From: Kalymmatonema hyalinum WJT4-NPBG1
Lineage (GTDB): Bacteria > Cyanobacteriota > Cyanobacteriia > Cyanobacteriales > Nostocaceae
Direction of reading: 5' to 3'
DNA: 64,000 nt
NCBI GenBank assembly: GCA_019359075.1
Contig: JAHHIB010000002.1
Location: forward strand, 62,001-126,000
This document shows, in pieces, positions 7,626-18,509 of this stretch; position 1 is the first letter of the stretch; every line of letters begins with the position of its first letter. The notes below the pieces were generated by a model. It saw nothing but the letters and a program-made list of their open reading frames with translations. It was not told the DNA's origin and ran no database searches. Position numbers and translations under genes: made by a program.

Positions 7626-9458
7626 CTACTGATATCCTGCTGCTTGCAACGAAAACAGAGTTGCATAACGCCCTCCTGCTTGCAACAAGTCCTGATGAGT
7701 TCCCTGTTCCACAACTTCCCCAGCTTCGATAACGACAATTTTGTCAGCCATCCGCACTGTAGAGAAACGGTGAGAAATCAGAAATACCATCTGATTTTTG
7801 GTCAGGGCGCGAAAGTGATTGAAAATGTCAAACTCTGCTTGGGCGTCCATTGCTGATGTTGGTTCATCTAAAACCAGAATATCTGCATTCGTTCGCATAA
7901 AAGCACGGGCAAGAGCAATTTTCTGCCACTGCCCTCCAGAAAGTTCCTGTCCCCCCTTGAACCATTTACCAAGCTGAGTCTGAAAGTTTTCCGGCAAATG
8001 TTCAATAAAAGGAAGCGCCATGCCTTTTTCAGCCGCAGTTTGCCATCGGGCTTTGTCTTCCATGCGTTCCACATCTCCCACGCCGATATTCTCACCAACG
8101 GTGAACTGGTAGCGGACAAAGTTCTGGAAAATCACCCCGATGCGTTGCCGCAGCACATCTACATCCCATTGTTGCAAGTCTAAACCATCTAGTAGAATAC
8201 GTCCGGTGTCTGGGGTGTAAAGTCGAGTCAAAAGCTTAATAAGCGTAGTTTTACCAGAACCATTTTCACCCACAATGGCTAATTTCTCTCCCGGTTTTAG
8301 GTGTAGGGAAATGTTTTTCAATGCAGGTTGCGAACTTCCTGGATAAGTAAATGATACGTTTTCAAAGCGAATTCCGTCTTTAGGAATTATGCCTTTGGTG
8401 GCTTTGCCTTTTGGTTTTGGCACTTCCTCTTCTAAGAACTCGTAGAGGTTGGAAAGATACAGGTTATCCTCGTACATTCCCCCGATGGAAGTCAAGGCAC
8501 CGGAAAATGTAGATTGCCCTTGGCGGAACACGGTAAGATACATCGTCATGTCCCCTAGGGAAATTCTACCCGCTACCGTCTCCAGCACAATCCAAGCGTA
8601 TGCCACGTAAAAGGCTGCGGTACTCAACAAACTCAGCAAATAACCCGACAGTCCCCGCCGCAGTGTCAACTCGCGGTCTTCGCCGTAGAGTCTATTAAAC
8701 ACGTTGTGGTAACGTCCTAGCAGCATTTCCCCTAGTTGGTAGAGTTTCACTTCCTTGGCAAAGTCTTCTCTAGCAAGCAAGGTTTCCAAGTAATGCTGCT
8801 GGCGGCTTTCCGGCGCACGCCAGCTAAATAGGCGAAAGGCTTCTCCCGCAAATTTCGTTTCGGCAAAGAATGCAGGCATAGCTGCTATGATGAGCATCAG
8901 CACTGCCCAAATTGAAAATTTCACCAGCAAAACGCCGTAAGTCACAAGTGATAAGGCGCTTTGCACTAAGCCAAAGGTGCGGGTTACTAGAGACAGGGGA
9001 CGAATGGATGCTTCTCGCCGTGCATTGGTCAATTTGTCGTAGAATTCAGAGTCCTCAAATTGAGTGAGATCAAGTGTCAGCGCCTTTTCTAGGATGAGAA
9101 CATTTACCCGCTGACCAAGTAGCATCCGCAATAAGGACTGGCAAACAGAGAGTCCTCGCTGACTACCTGCAAGGGCGGCTACGGCGATCGCCTCCAATCC
9201 CACGTATATTAAGGGACGATGGCTATTGACAAAATGGTTGTTATATGCATTAATTTGAGAAGCAGCAACAACAGCATCGACGATTAACTTACCGAGGTAA
9301 GCTACAGCAGCTGGTAAAAGACCTGCCACTAAAGTTAAAGTGGCAAGAATGATGGTTAGAAACTGGCTAGTAGTCCACACCAAGCTTACAGCCCGTCCAC
9401 TGTACCGGAATACTGCAAGAGATTGGCGCAGAGCATTACGTTTTTTACGAATTCTCAT
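7626..9458 (-). CDS. ABC transporter, fused permease and ATPase
   Basis: 610 residues from ATG 9458 (MRIRKKRNALRQ); a longer frame to 9521 reads through HIP1-type intergenic text and is rejected. The N-terminal half has about six membrane segments of the exporter type. The ATPase half has Walker A VGENGSGKTTL, signature LSGGQ, Walker B LVLDEPTSAMD and the H-loop LISHRF. A half-transporter of this kind works as a dimer. Cargo (lipid, peptide or drug) is not deducible. It is divergent from the alpha/beta hydrolase, sharing a ~130-bp control region. Confidence 0.9.
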   Translation of the reverse strand: MRIRKKRNALRQSLAVFRYSGRAVSLVWTTSQFLTIILATLTLVAGLLPAAVAYLGKLIVDAVVAASQINAYNNHFVNSHRPLIYVGLEAIAVAALAGSQRGLSVCQSLLRMLLGQRVNVLILEKALTLDLTQFEDSEFYDKLTNARREASIRPLSLVTRTFGLVQSALSLVTYGVLLVKFSIWAVLMLIIAAMPAFFAETKFAGEAFRLFSWRAPESRQQHYLETLLAREDFAKEVKLYQLGEMLLGRYHNVFNRLYGEDRELTLRRGLSGYLLSLLSTAAFYVAYAWIVLETVAGRISLGDMTMYLTVFRQGQSTFSGALTSIGGMYEDNLYLSNLYEFLEEEVPKPKGKATKGIIPKDGIRFENVSFTYPGSSQPALKNISLHLKPGEKLAIVGENGSGKTTLIKLLTRLYTPDTGRILLDGLDLQQWDVDVLRQRIGVIFQNFVRYQFTVGENIGVGDVERMEDKARWQTAAEKGMALPFIEHLPENFQTQLGKWFKGGQELSGGQWQKIALARAFMRTNADILVLDEPTSAMDAQAEFDIFNHFRALTKNQMVFLISHRFSTVRMADKIVVIEAGEVVEQGTHQDLLQAGGRYATLFSLQAAGYQ

Positions 9459-9592
9459 ATTATTTTTATAGTGTAAAATCGCCCTTGATTGCAGCGATCG
9501 CCGTACGCAAGACGCCGACACCCTTGCAGGGTGCGCGCGTTTTTTGGCAGTACCATTTCTAGTTAAGCTGTCTGTTCACCGATGGATCTGCC

Positions 9593-10435
9593 ATGTTACC
9601 TGTACGTCAAACCTTATCGAAGCCTGATATCCAACTTTCTTATTTAGAATGGAACCAAGGTCAAGAACCTTTACTACTCTTACACGGCTTAGCCGACCAC
9701 GCCTTGGTTTGGTCTAGCTTAGGAGATGATCTAGCGCCAGATTATCATATAATTGCGCCAGATATGCGCGGTCATGGTGAGAGTACCAAGCCAGAAAAGG
9801 ACTACAGTTTTGAGAGTGCGATCGCCGATTTAGAAGCACTGATGGATAGCCTGGGATGGTCGTCTGCTCATATTGTGGCTCACTCCTGGACAGGTAAACT
9901 AGCTGTTATTTGGGCAAGGCTTCATCCGCAGCGTTTGCGGAGTATGGTTCTAATCGATCCAATTTTTATTTGGAAAATACCCAGCTTCCTGAAGGTAACA
10001 TTTCCCTTTTTGTACCAATTTTTGTCCTTTCTCAAAGGGATGGGACCATTTGCCAGTTACGAGGAAGCACAACAGCAAGCGCCTCAGTTAAACCAATTCC
10101 AGGGATGGAACTCTTTACAACAGCAAGTCTTTCAAGCAGGAATTGAACAAAAACCCGATGGGAGTTGGGGTAGTAAATTTACCATCGCAGCCCGTGACGG
10201 AATTTTTGAGGAAGTGATGCAAGTTCCCGGTTTTACAGTCCCAATTCACATCCCTACCCTCTTCGTACAGCCAGAAAAAGGACTTAACCGCAAAGATTGG
10301 CAACTCCAACCTTACAAAACCTATCTGAAAAATTTACAAATTTGCCAAGTTCCTGGCAATCATTGGGCATTTTTGACGCAGCCTGAAGCTTTTAACCAAA
10401 CTGTAAAAACTTTTTTGCAGGAGCATAGAGGGTAA
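9593..10435 (+). CDS. Alpha/beta hydrolase
   Basis: 280 residues. The oxyanion motif LLLHGLADHALVW is near residue 30, the nucleophile elbow is AHSWTG (Ser near residue 102; Ala replaces the first Gly of GxSxG), and the catalytic His lies in VPGNHWAF near the C-terminus. No signal peptide. Fits cytoplasmic esterase/haloperoxidase-like hydrolases; the substrate is unknown. Confidence 0.87.
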   Translation: MLPVRQTLSKPDIQLSYLEWNQGQEPLLLLHGLADHALVWSSLGDDLAPDYHIIAPDMRGHGESTKPEKDYSFESAIADLEALMDSLGWSSAHIVAHSWTGKLAVIWARLHPQRLRSMVLIDPIFIWKIPSFLKVTFPFLYQFLSFLKGMGPFASYEEAQQQAPQLNQFQGWNSLQQQVFQAGIEQKPDGSWGSKFTIAARDGIFEEVMQVPGFTVPIHIPTLFVQPEKGLNRKDWQLQPYKTYLKNLQICQVPGNHWAFLTQPEAFNQTVKTFLQEHRG

Positions 10436-10463
10436 TGGGGTAATGGGGAGAGCGTTTCCTCTC

Positions 10464-10545
10464 GTTCCCAGGTTGCACCTGGGAATGCTTTGACAGAGGC
10501 TGCGCCTCTCATTTTACGCCCATTGCAGGCACCTCCCGCCTGTCA
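10464..10545. repeat. Palindromic interspersed repeat
   Basis: A perfect 9-bp hairpin (TTCCCAGGT/ACCTGGGAA, 10465-10485) followed by GC-rich palindromic text. It sits between the hydrolase stop and the kinase and may also act as a terminator, but no T-run follows. Confidence 0.6.
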
Positions 10546-10646
10546 TTCTTTGGCAGAGCCGGGAAAGGAGAGTTATGCAACTTTAGTATTTTTGCAACTA
10601 TCATTGGATAGATAATTTGCGCTCACTACCATATCCATTGTCACTC

Positions 10647-12377
10647 ATGAGCTTGTGCATAAACCCTACCTGCCCGCAACCAAACCACCCAGATAATGAT
10701 GAAAACCGTTTTTGCCAAAGTTGTGGTTCCCAGCTGGAATTACTTGGGCGCTATCGTGTGATGCGCCTTCTCAGTGATAAAACTGGCTTTGGCAAAGTCT
10801 ATGAGGCTTATGAACAGGACACACCCAAAATCGTCAAGGTACTTAAAGAAGAACTATCAAGCGACGCGAAAGCAGTAGAACTCTTTCAAAAAGAGGCTGC
10901 TGTATTGGGACAGTTGGATCATCCTGGTATTCCCAACGAGGATGACTACTTCCAGTATCAGACCAGAATGGGTTTGGTATTGCACTGCATTGCAATGGAG
11001 AAAATTGAGGGTCCCAACTTAGAAGGGTGGCTAAAGCAGCAGCAGAATAGACCCATTTCCCAAGACCAAGCCATCGCCTGGTTGAAACAACTGGCAGAGA
11101 TTTTGCATCTCGTGCATGGCAAGCAGTACCTGCACCGAGATATCAAGCCATCTAACATTATGATTAGAGCTGATGGGCAGTTGGTGTTAATTGATTTTGG
11201 CACCGCAAGGGAAGTCACAAGAACGTACTTAGCCAAAGTGAGCAGTGGTGCACGCGGTATCACGGCAATTATGTCATCTGGCTACACTGCCCCAGAACAA
11301 ATGAATGGTCTAGCTGTACCGCAATCAGATTTTTTTGCCTTGGGACGCACCTTTGTATTTTTGCTGACGGGACACCATCCCTTGGATTTATACGATGCTT
11401 ACCACAATATGTTGGACTGGCGCAATCATGCCACTCACGTCTCACCGTTACTGTTAAATTTTATTGATTGGTTGATGGCGCGGGAAGTGAGTCAGCGCCC
11501 CGCCAACGCCCAAGAAATTTTGCGACGCCTAGCAGAGATTGAACAGCAACTGCGTGGAAGTACCGTTGCAACTGTAAATGTTGTGGGAAGTTTAAATACA
11601 CAACAGTTGCCACCGCCAAATACTACAACTTTACCGCCGCAACCTGGATTACCGCCACAACAAAAACAGCCAGAAAAAGTGCCTTTACTTTCCCTGTTTG
11701 CGGCGCTGCTGGTGGTTTTGGGATTTCTTGGTGTCGTAGTTTTAGCGACGAGAACACCACAATTTGCTTCCATTCCACATTATGGACAAGCTCCCCAAAG
11801 AAAAGGTAAGATAGATTACTTTCCCTATGAGGAAGGAAGAGACAGTCAAGGCAGGATTGCTCAATTTAACATAGCTGTTCTTTCAGTAGAATATAAATGG
11901 CTTTTGGGCAGCGATTTTCAAGTCAAATATAACGACCAAATTATTAATATTGATGCCTTAAGGTCAAACCTGGAACAAGAAGGGATACACAGGATAATGC
12001 AAAACCCAACCGAGATTATCTCTGTGGGAACAGCTTCTTGTGAGGGTGCTGTGGAAGCCGAAGAACGTAGGGCTTTTGAGCGTTCTAAGCAAATACAACT
12101 TTTAGGGAAAAAAATATTTAGCAATACTCCCAGCGTCAAAGGATATCGCTTATTGAATCTAGGCCAACTTCGGCGGAGTGACTGTCAGGCAAATCAGGAT
12201 TTAACAGCATACCAAAGAAGCATTATTATTATTGGCGTGAGGAAACAATCAGAAGGCGTCATTCTAGATGAAGCGCTCAGGGATAGGTTAGAGAAGAAAC
12301 CATTTGCTGATTTCAAGTTAGAAGATTATTCACTAGGTTCACTGGATAAGTTTAAAACAATACCCAGCAATTTGTAG
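10647..12377 (+). CDS. Zinc-ribbon Ser/Thr protein kinase with transmembrane segment
   Basis: 576 residues from ATG 10647 (TTG 10617 is an alternative). The protein opens with a Cys cluster (CINPTCPQP...FCQSCG) typical of a zinc ribbon. The Hanks-type kinase domain follows: glycine loop LSDKTGFGKVYEA, Lys in IVKVLK, catalytic loop HRDIKPSN, DFG in LIDFGTA and the TAPEQ loop. After a Pro/Gln-rich linker there is one membrane helix (LFAALLVVLGFLGVVVLA, about residues 355-375) and a ~200-residue outer domain of unknown function. The outer domain contains a Glu/Arg-rich helix followed by GYRLLNLGQL, possibly a sensor. Cyanobacteria carry many such kinases; the target is unknown. Confidence 0.88.
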   Translation: MSLCINPTCPQPNHPDNDENRFCQSCGSQLELLGRYRVMRLLSDKTGFGKVYEAYEQDTPKIVKVLKEELSSDAKAVELFQKEAAVLGQLDHPGIPNEDDYFQYQTRMGLVLHCIAMEKIEGPNLEGWLKQQQNRPISQDQAIAWLKQLAEILHLVHGKQYLHRDIKPSNIMIRADGQLVLIDFGTAREVTRTYLAKVSSGARGITAIMSSGYTAPEQMNGLAVPQSDFFALGRTFVFLLTGHHPLDLYDAYHNMLDWRNHATHVSPLLLNFIDWLMAREVSQRPANAQEILRRLAEIEQQLRGSTVATVNVVGSLNTQQLPPPNTTTLPPQPGLPPQQKQPEKVPLLSLFAALLVVLGFLGVVVLATRTPQFASIPHYGQAPQRKGKIDYFPYEEGRDSQGRIAQFNIAVLSVEYKWLLGSDFQVKYNDQIINIDALRSNLEQEGIHRIMQNPTEIISVGTASCEGAVEAEERRAFERSKQIQLLGKKIFSNTPSVKGYRLLNLGQLRRSDCQANQDLTAYQRSIIIIGVRKQSEGVILDEALRDRLEKKPFADFKLEDYSLGSLDKFKTIPSNL

Positions 12378-12398
12378 CTGAAACCTGCTATATTGCTT

Positions 12399-13118
12399 CT
12401 AGCCCTGACTTTGTAAACTTCTCATTTCTTGTTGCACGTCCAATGCAATTTGCAATGCTTCATTTAGCAAGCGCCCGTGTTCAGTAGCCTGTTCGCTGAC
12501 TTGCATTGCTGTTAAGGTTGCTAAATTATTAATAAATAATTCTGCTCTACTCACAATAAACTTTTTATTCTCTCTTAAAATTCTTTCGGTTTTCAATGCC
12601 CTAACTAAATCATTTCTTGTCAGTTTTAGTGCTTCTAGCACTTTCTTTCTTTCCTTTAAACTCACTCCAGGATTACCTGCCGCTTCTATTTGATCATTGA
12701 TATCTATTGCTTTGATAACGGCATTATACCTATCAACATCATTTAGGAGAATTTTCAGCGAATGTGTAATATTTTTTTTGACACTGCTAATTCTTTGTTT
12801 CCATAAAAAATATAATAAAACTTGTGTACTAGTTCCGATAGATAAACTACAGATTAGTAATACTATCCAGGAAGGGATAGTTATCCAGTTGGCAAATAGT
12901 TTGATAATCAGATCAAACGTAATATGACTAAAAACTACTATAGCAACTCCAATAAATACAGCGGTTGCCCCCTCCGGTCCTTTGGCTTGTTTTATAAATC
13001 GAATCAGCAATCTTTTAATAGGATCAGTAAGAATTATAAGTTCATCGTTAACAGGTAAATTAGTCAATTTTTGCAGTTCTTTTTGACTAATCTCTAATCC
13101 TTGTAAATCATCACGCAC
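12399..13118 (-). CDS. Membrane protein of unknown function
   Basis: 239 residues from GTG 13118, which follows an AAAGAGGA site; the frame stays open upstream to 13211 but has no ATG. Two adjacent membrane helices lie at about residues 55-80 and 90-110, flanked by long charged helices. The C-terminal half is probably coiled coil (LKILLNDVDRYNAVIKAI and following). I recognise no domain. It is convergent with the kinase gene, with 21 bp between stops. Confidence 0.6.
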   Translation of the reverse strand: MRDDLQGLEISQKELQKLTNLPVNDELIILTDPIKRLLIRFIKQAKGPEGATAVFIGVAIVVFSHITFDLIIKLFANWITIPSWIVLLICSLSIGTSTQVLLYFLWKQRISSVKKNITHSLKILLNDVDRYNAVIKAIDINDQIEAAGNPGVSLKERKKVLEALKLTRNDLVRALKTERILRENKKFIVSRAELFINNLATLTAMQVSEQATEHGRLLNEALQIALDVQQEMRSLQSQG

Positions 13119-15372
<2,254 letters not shown>

Positions 15373-15452
15373 GACGCGCTAAGCGATTGCTGAAGCACAT
15401 CCGGTGGCAAATTCACACAGCCTGCAAACGCAAACCCTTCAGCCTGCAACGA

Positions 15453-16385
15453 ATGCTGCAACTGCCTGATTCTCCCCCATGCATGAAAACGTTGGTCTCT
15501 GTAGACGAGTCATATCAACTTTGTCGCCATCTCACAGCAAAGTATGCCAAGACTTTTTACCTTGCCACACTCCTGATGAGCAAGGCAAAGCGCCAGTATA
15601 TTTGGGCAATTTATGCTTGGTGTCGCCGTACAGATGAACTGGTGGATGGTCCTGTGGCTACCATGACCACACCAGAAACTCTGGATATATGGGAGCTGCA
15701 ACTGGAATCCATTTTTGCGGGACGCCCAGTAGACAGTTTCGATGTTGCATTGGTGGATACCCTCCACCAAAACCCGATGGATATCCAGCCCTTTCGGGAT
15801 ATGATTGACGGTCAGCGCATGGATTTATACCGCAGTCGCTACCAAACGTTTAACGAGTTATACCTCTACTGTTACCGCGTCGCTGGCACTGTGGGCTTGA
15901 TGTCAACAGCAGTCATGGGGGTAGAGACCTCCCAAGACTCTACTCCCTGGAACCAGAACAAACAGCCCTACATTCCTACAGAAGAAGCAATTGCTTTAGG
16001 AATTGCCAGTCAACTCACCAATATCCTCCGGGATGTGGGCGAGGATGCAAGACGGGGGCGGATCTACATTCCTCAAGAAGACTTGACGCGGTTTAACTAC
16101 ACTGAGCAAGACTTGTTGAAAGGAGTGGTGGATGAGCGCTGGCGGGCGCTGATGCGCTTCCAAATAGCACGGACGCGCCAGTTTTACGCCAAGGCTGAAA
16201 AGGGAATTAGTCACCTGTCTGCTGATGCACGATTGCCTGTATGGGCCGCTCTGCTGCATTACAGTCGAATTCTTAAAGTTATTGAACGCAACGATTATGA
16301 TGTGTTCAATCAGCGTGCCTACGTGCCCAAATTGCAAAAATTAAGCACTTTGCCAGTGGCATGGTTGCGGGCACAAGTGCTATAA
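15453..16385 (+). CDS. crtB: Phytoene synthase
   Basis: 310 residues starting MLQLPDSPPCMKTL, the usual cyanobacterial N-terminus; the frame extends to TTG 15387 but that extension is not family-like. It condenses two geranylgeranyl diphosphates to phytoene, the first committed carotenoid step. Both Asp-rich metal motifs are present: DELVD near residue 60 and DVGED near residue 195. It directly follows crtP, so synthesis and first desaturation are coupled in one operon. Confidence 0.95.
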   Translation: MLQLPDSPPCMKTLVSVDESYQLCRHLTAKYAKTFYLATLLMSKAKRQYIWAIYAWCRRTDELVDGPVATMTTPETLDIWELQLESIFAGRPVDSFDVALVDTLHQNPMDIQPFRDMIDGQRMDLYRSRYQTFNELYLYCYRVAGTVGLMSTAVMGVETSQDSTPWNQNKQPYIPTEEAIALGIASQLTNILRDVGEDARRGRIYIPQEDLTRFNYTEQDLLKGVVDERWRALMRFQIARTRQFYAKAEKGISHLSADARLPVWAALLHYSRILKVIERNDYDVFNQRAYVPKLQKLSTLPVAWLRAQVL

Positions 16386-16400
16386 AGAAGTAGTCATTTT

Positions 16401-16436
16401 GTCATTTGTCCTGATAAATGACAAATGACAAATGAC
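16401..16436. repeat. Hairpin plus heptamer repeats after crtB
   Basis: Three tandem copies of AAATGAC (16416-16436) pair with GTCATTTGTC at 16401. This gives a strong hairpin just after the crtB stop that may serve as terminator. Short tandem heptamers are typical of filamentous cyanobacteria. Confidence 0.6.
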
Positions 16437-16452
16437 AAGCGACACATAGGTA

Positions 16453-16480
16453 TTGACATTGAACCTTAGAGTTTGATACT
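16453..16480 (+). promoter_or_regulatory. Promoter of tRNA-Ser
   Basis: A -35 box TTGACA (16453-16458) and a -10 box GATACT (16475-16480) are spaced by 16 bp, with transcription expected near 16487, a dozen bases before the tRNA. Confidence 0.65.
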
Positions 16481-16498
16481 ATTGATAGCCATGACCTT

Positions 16499-16587
16499 GG
16501 AGAGGTGGCTGAGTGGTCGAAAGCGGCGGATTGCTAATCCGTTGTACAGTTAAGGCTGTACCGAGGGTTCGAATCCCTCCTTCTCCG
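16499..16587 (+). tRNA. tRNA-Ser (GCT)
   Basis: Class II tRNA of 89 nt. The acceptor stem GGAGAGG pairs with CTTCTCC, followed by discriminator G. The anticodon loop TTGCTAA gives GCT (16533-16535). A long variable arm (TGTACAGTTAAGGCTGTACC) is present, and the T-loop is GGTTCGAATCC. CCA is not encoded. Confidence 0.96.
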
Positions 16588-16764
16588 TTAACAAAGCTGA
16601 TAAAAAAACCAAAATAATACTCTAGGTGTAGATGAGAGAAACATTTTTACTCCTCTAGCGGGATGTTATTATTTATTTTCTGGAGCCATAAAAGAATTTA
16701 ATTCATAATCAAATTTGAATTTTACTTTTAGGCTGCTAAAAAAAAGAGGAGTGAAACTCAATAT

Positions 16765-18093
16765 ATGCAAAAGATAAATGCTGCTTTGGCTCTGGCTTTG
16801 GCTACCCTGGCAGTTGGTTTCCTGGCAGCAGCTTGTGACAACACTGCCCCAAATAATGCAGCTGGTAATGGAGGGAGTGCCACCCCAGCAGGCTCAACGA
16901 CAACAGCGACCAGTAGCAGTGGCAATGGGTTGAAAATTGGTTCCCTACTACCAGCAACTGGAGATCTGGCTTCCATTGGACAGCAGATTATACCCGCAAT
17001 TCCGTTCCTTGTGGAAACTGTTAACGCTTGCGGTGGCGTTAACGGTCAACCTATGACCCTTATTGCGGTAGACGACCAAACTGACCCCAAAGGCGGTGCT
17101 GCTGGCATGACCAAACTAGCAACTGTTGATCGGGTTGCTGGTGTCGTTGGCTCTTTTGCCAGCAGCGTTTCTACTGCTGCTGTTTCAATTGCTGCCCAAA
17201 ATAAAGTTATGTTAGTTTCTCCCGGCAGTACCAGCCCTGTATTTACCGAACAGGCGAAACAAGGTAAATTTAACGGCTTTTGGGCACGTACCGTTCCACC
17301 TGATAGTTATCAGGGACCAGCTTTAGCCGCACTTGCTAATAAAAGAGGTTATAAAAGAGTTTCCACCGTCGTGATTAACAACGATTATGGCGTCGGCTTT
17401 GAAAAAGCATTTGTGCAAGCTTTTGAAAAATTGGGGGGAACCGTTGTTAATAAAAACAACCCCATCCGCTACGATCCCAAAGCTACCACATTTGAAACTG
17501 AAGCATCTGCTGCCTTTGCTGGTAAGCCTGATGCAGTCCTTGGCGTTTTTTATGTAGAAACAGGTAGTCTACTCTTAAAAGCAGCTTACCAGCAAGGTTT
17601 GCTGCAAGGGGTGCAAGTCATGCTAACAGATGGCATGAAGTCAAATGAGTTTCCTGGGCAAGTGGGCAAAACCAATGATGGTAAATATATCGTTTCTGGA
17701 GTTATCGGTACAGTACCAGGTTCTAACGGCAAAGCGTTAGAGACTCTTACAAAACTTTGGCAGTCCAAAAGAGGATCTGCACCAGGAGAATTCGCTCCTC
17801 AAGGTTGGGACGCCGCCGCCTTGCTAGCGCTAGCAGCACAAGCCGCCAAAGAAAATACAGGTGTTGCCATAGCCAGCAAAATTCGTGAAGTTGCCAATGC
17901 CCCTGGGACAGAAGTAAGTGATGTTTGTGAGGGACTAAAGTTACTCAAAGAAGGTAAAGATATTAACTACCAGGGAGCCAGTGGCAACGTAGATGTTGAC
18001 GAGAACGGTGATGTCATCGGTATCTACGATGTCTGGACAGTTGGGGACGACGGCAAAATCAACACGATTGACAAAGTTAGCCCAACGAAATAA
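16765..18093 (+). CDS. ABC transporter substrate-binding lipoprotein (branched-chain/neutral amino acid type, NatB-like)
   Basis: 442 residues. The N-terminus is a lipoprotein signal with lipobox FLAAAC (Cys near residue 24), followed by a Gly/Ser/Thr-rich linker. The Leu/Ile/Val-binding fold follows: LKIGSLLPATGDLASIGQ, then VGSFASSVSTA, and VVINNDYGVGFEKAF. It would bind amino acids or a related small ligand in the periplasm and hand them to a permease. No permease or ATPase genes lie next to it, as is common for NatB in cyanobacteria. It has an AGAGGAG ribosome site at 16746. Confidence 0.88.
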   Translation: MQKINAALALALATLAVGFLAAACDNTAPNNAAGNGGSATPAGSTTTATSSSGNGLKIGSLLPATGDLASIGQQIIPAIPFLVETVNACGGVNGQPMTLIAVDDQTDPKGGAAGMTKLATVDRVAGVVGSFASSVSTAAVSIAAQNKVMLVSPGSTSPVFTEQAKQGKFNGFWARTVPPDSYQGPALAALANKRGYKRVSTVVINNDYGVGFEKAFVQAFEKLGGTVVNKNNPIRYDPKATTFETEASAAFAGKPDAVLGVFYVETGSLLLKAAYQQGLLQGVQVMLTDGMKSNEFPGQVGKTNDGKYIVSGVIGTVPGSNGKALETLTKLWQSKRGSAPGEFAPQGWDAAALLALAAQAAKENTGVAIASKIREVANAPGTEVSDVCEGLKLLKEGKDINYQGASGNVDVDENGDVIGIYDVWTVGDDGKINTIDKVSPTK

Positions 18094-18155
18094 AAGTTAG
18101 GTGTAGAGACGCGCCATGACACCTAAAGGAACGCGGGAGGCAGGTAGCCCCGAAG

Positions 18156-18192
18156 TTTGAGGTTCAAGAAATTAAATGAATTGAACCTCAAA
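18156..18192. terminator. Hairpin downstream of the NatB-like gene
   Basis: A perfect 12-bp stem (TTTGAGGTTCAA/TTGAACCTCAAA) with a 13-base loop, 62 bp after the stop. No T-tract follows, so it may equally be an interspersed palindrome or the left boundary of the TnpB element. Confidence 0.45.
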
Positions 18193-18290
18193 TGTTATTT
18201 ATATCGGGGTGGAATGCCCTTCGGGTTCGCCAGTTCCCTGCGGAGGGAGACCCTCCTTCAGGACTGGTCTCACCGACGCGGGCTGATTTA

Positions 18291-18443
18291 TCAGCCGTGA
18301 TTCTTTGGTTTTGGATCGGGTAGTTGTTTTATCCAATCTTGCACAACCTCCGACATGGAAACTCCCAATCCTTGGGCATAAGTCAAAATCTTTTCTTTCT
18401 CTGTGTCTGTCAACCGTACAATCACCTTATTTGTTCTACTCAT
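18291..18443 (-). CDS. Small ribbon-helix-helix-like protein divergent from tnpB
   Basis: 50 residues, starting MSRTNKVIVRLTDTEKEKIL and ending PKPKNHG. A basic beta strand (KVIVRLTD) followed by two short helices (TEKEKILTYAQGLG and VSMSEVVQDWIKQL) is the layout of Arc/CopG ribbon-helix-helix DNA-binding proteins. It is divergent from tnpB, with 66 bp between starts and a TGTATATACA palindrome in the gap that could be its operator. A repressor of tnpB or of itself is inferred. Its 3' end lies in interspersed-repeat sequence. Confidence 0.7.
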   Translation of the reverse strand: MSRTNKVIVRLTDTEKEKILTYAQGLGVSMSEVVQDWIKQLPDPKPKNHG

Positions 18444-18468
18444 TTTCCGGAATCCATGCTATTCTTTT

Positions 18469-18478
18469 TGTATATACA
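18469..18478. promoter_or_regulatory. Candidate operator palindrome between RHH gene and tnpB
   Basis: TGTATATACA is a perfect 10-bp palindrome placed where both promoters should overlap. It is the only clear dyad in the 66-bp gap, which makes it the first candidate site for the RHH-like protein. Binding is untested. Confidence 0.4.
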
Positions 18479-18493
18479 TATAGGATAACAAAG

Positions 18494-18504
18494 AAGGAGG
18501 TGAT
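18494..18504 (+). promoter_or_regulatory. Perfect Shine-Dalgarno of tnpB
   Basis: AAGGAGGTGAT is fully complementary to the 16S rRNA tail and stands five bases before ATG 18510. Such a complete site is rare in this window, so tnpB should translate well whenever its mRNA is made. This fits control at transcription. Confidence 0.75.
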
Positions 18505-18509
18505 TAGAT

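Noticed and set aside
9459..9521. N-terminal extension of the ABC transporter
   Set aside because: The added residues are encoded by HIP1-type repeat text; ATG 9458 gives a family-like start.
16401..16436. AAATGAC heptamers considered as a CRISPR-like array
   Set aside because: The units are seven bases long with no spacers; it is a simple tandem repeat and hairpin.
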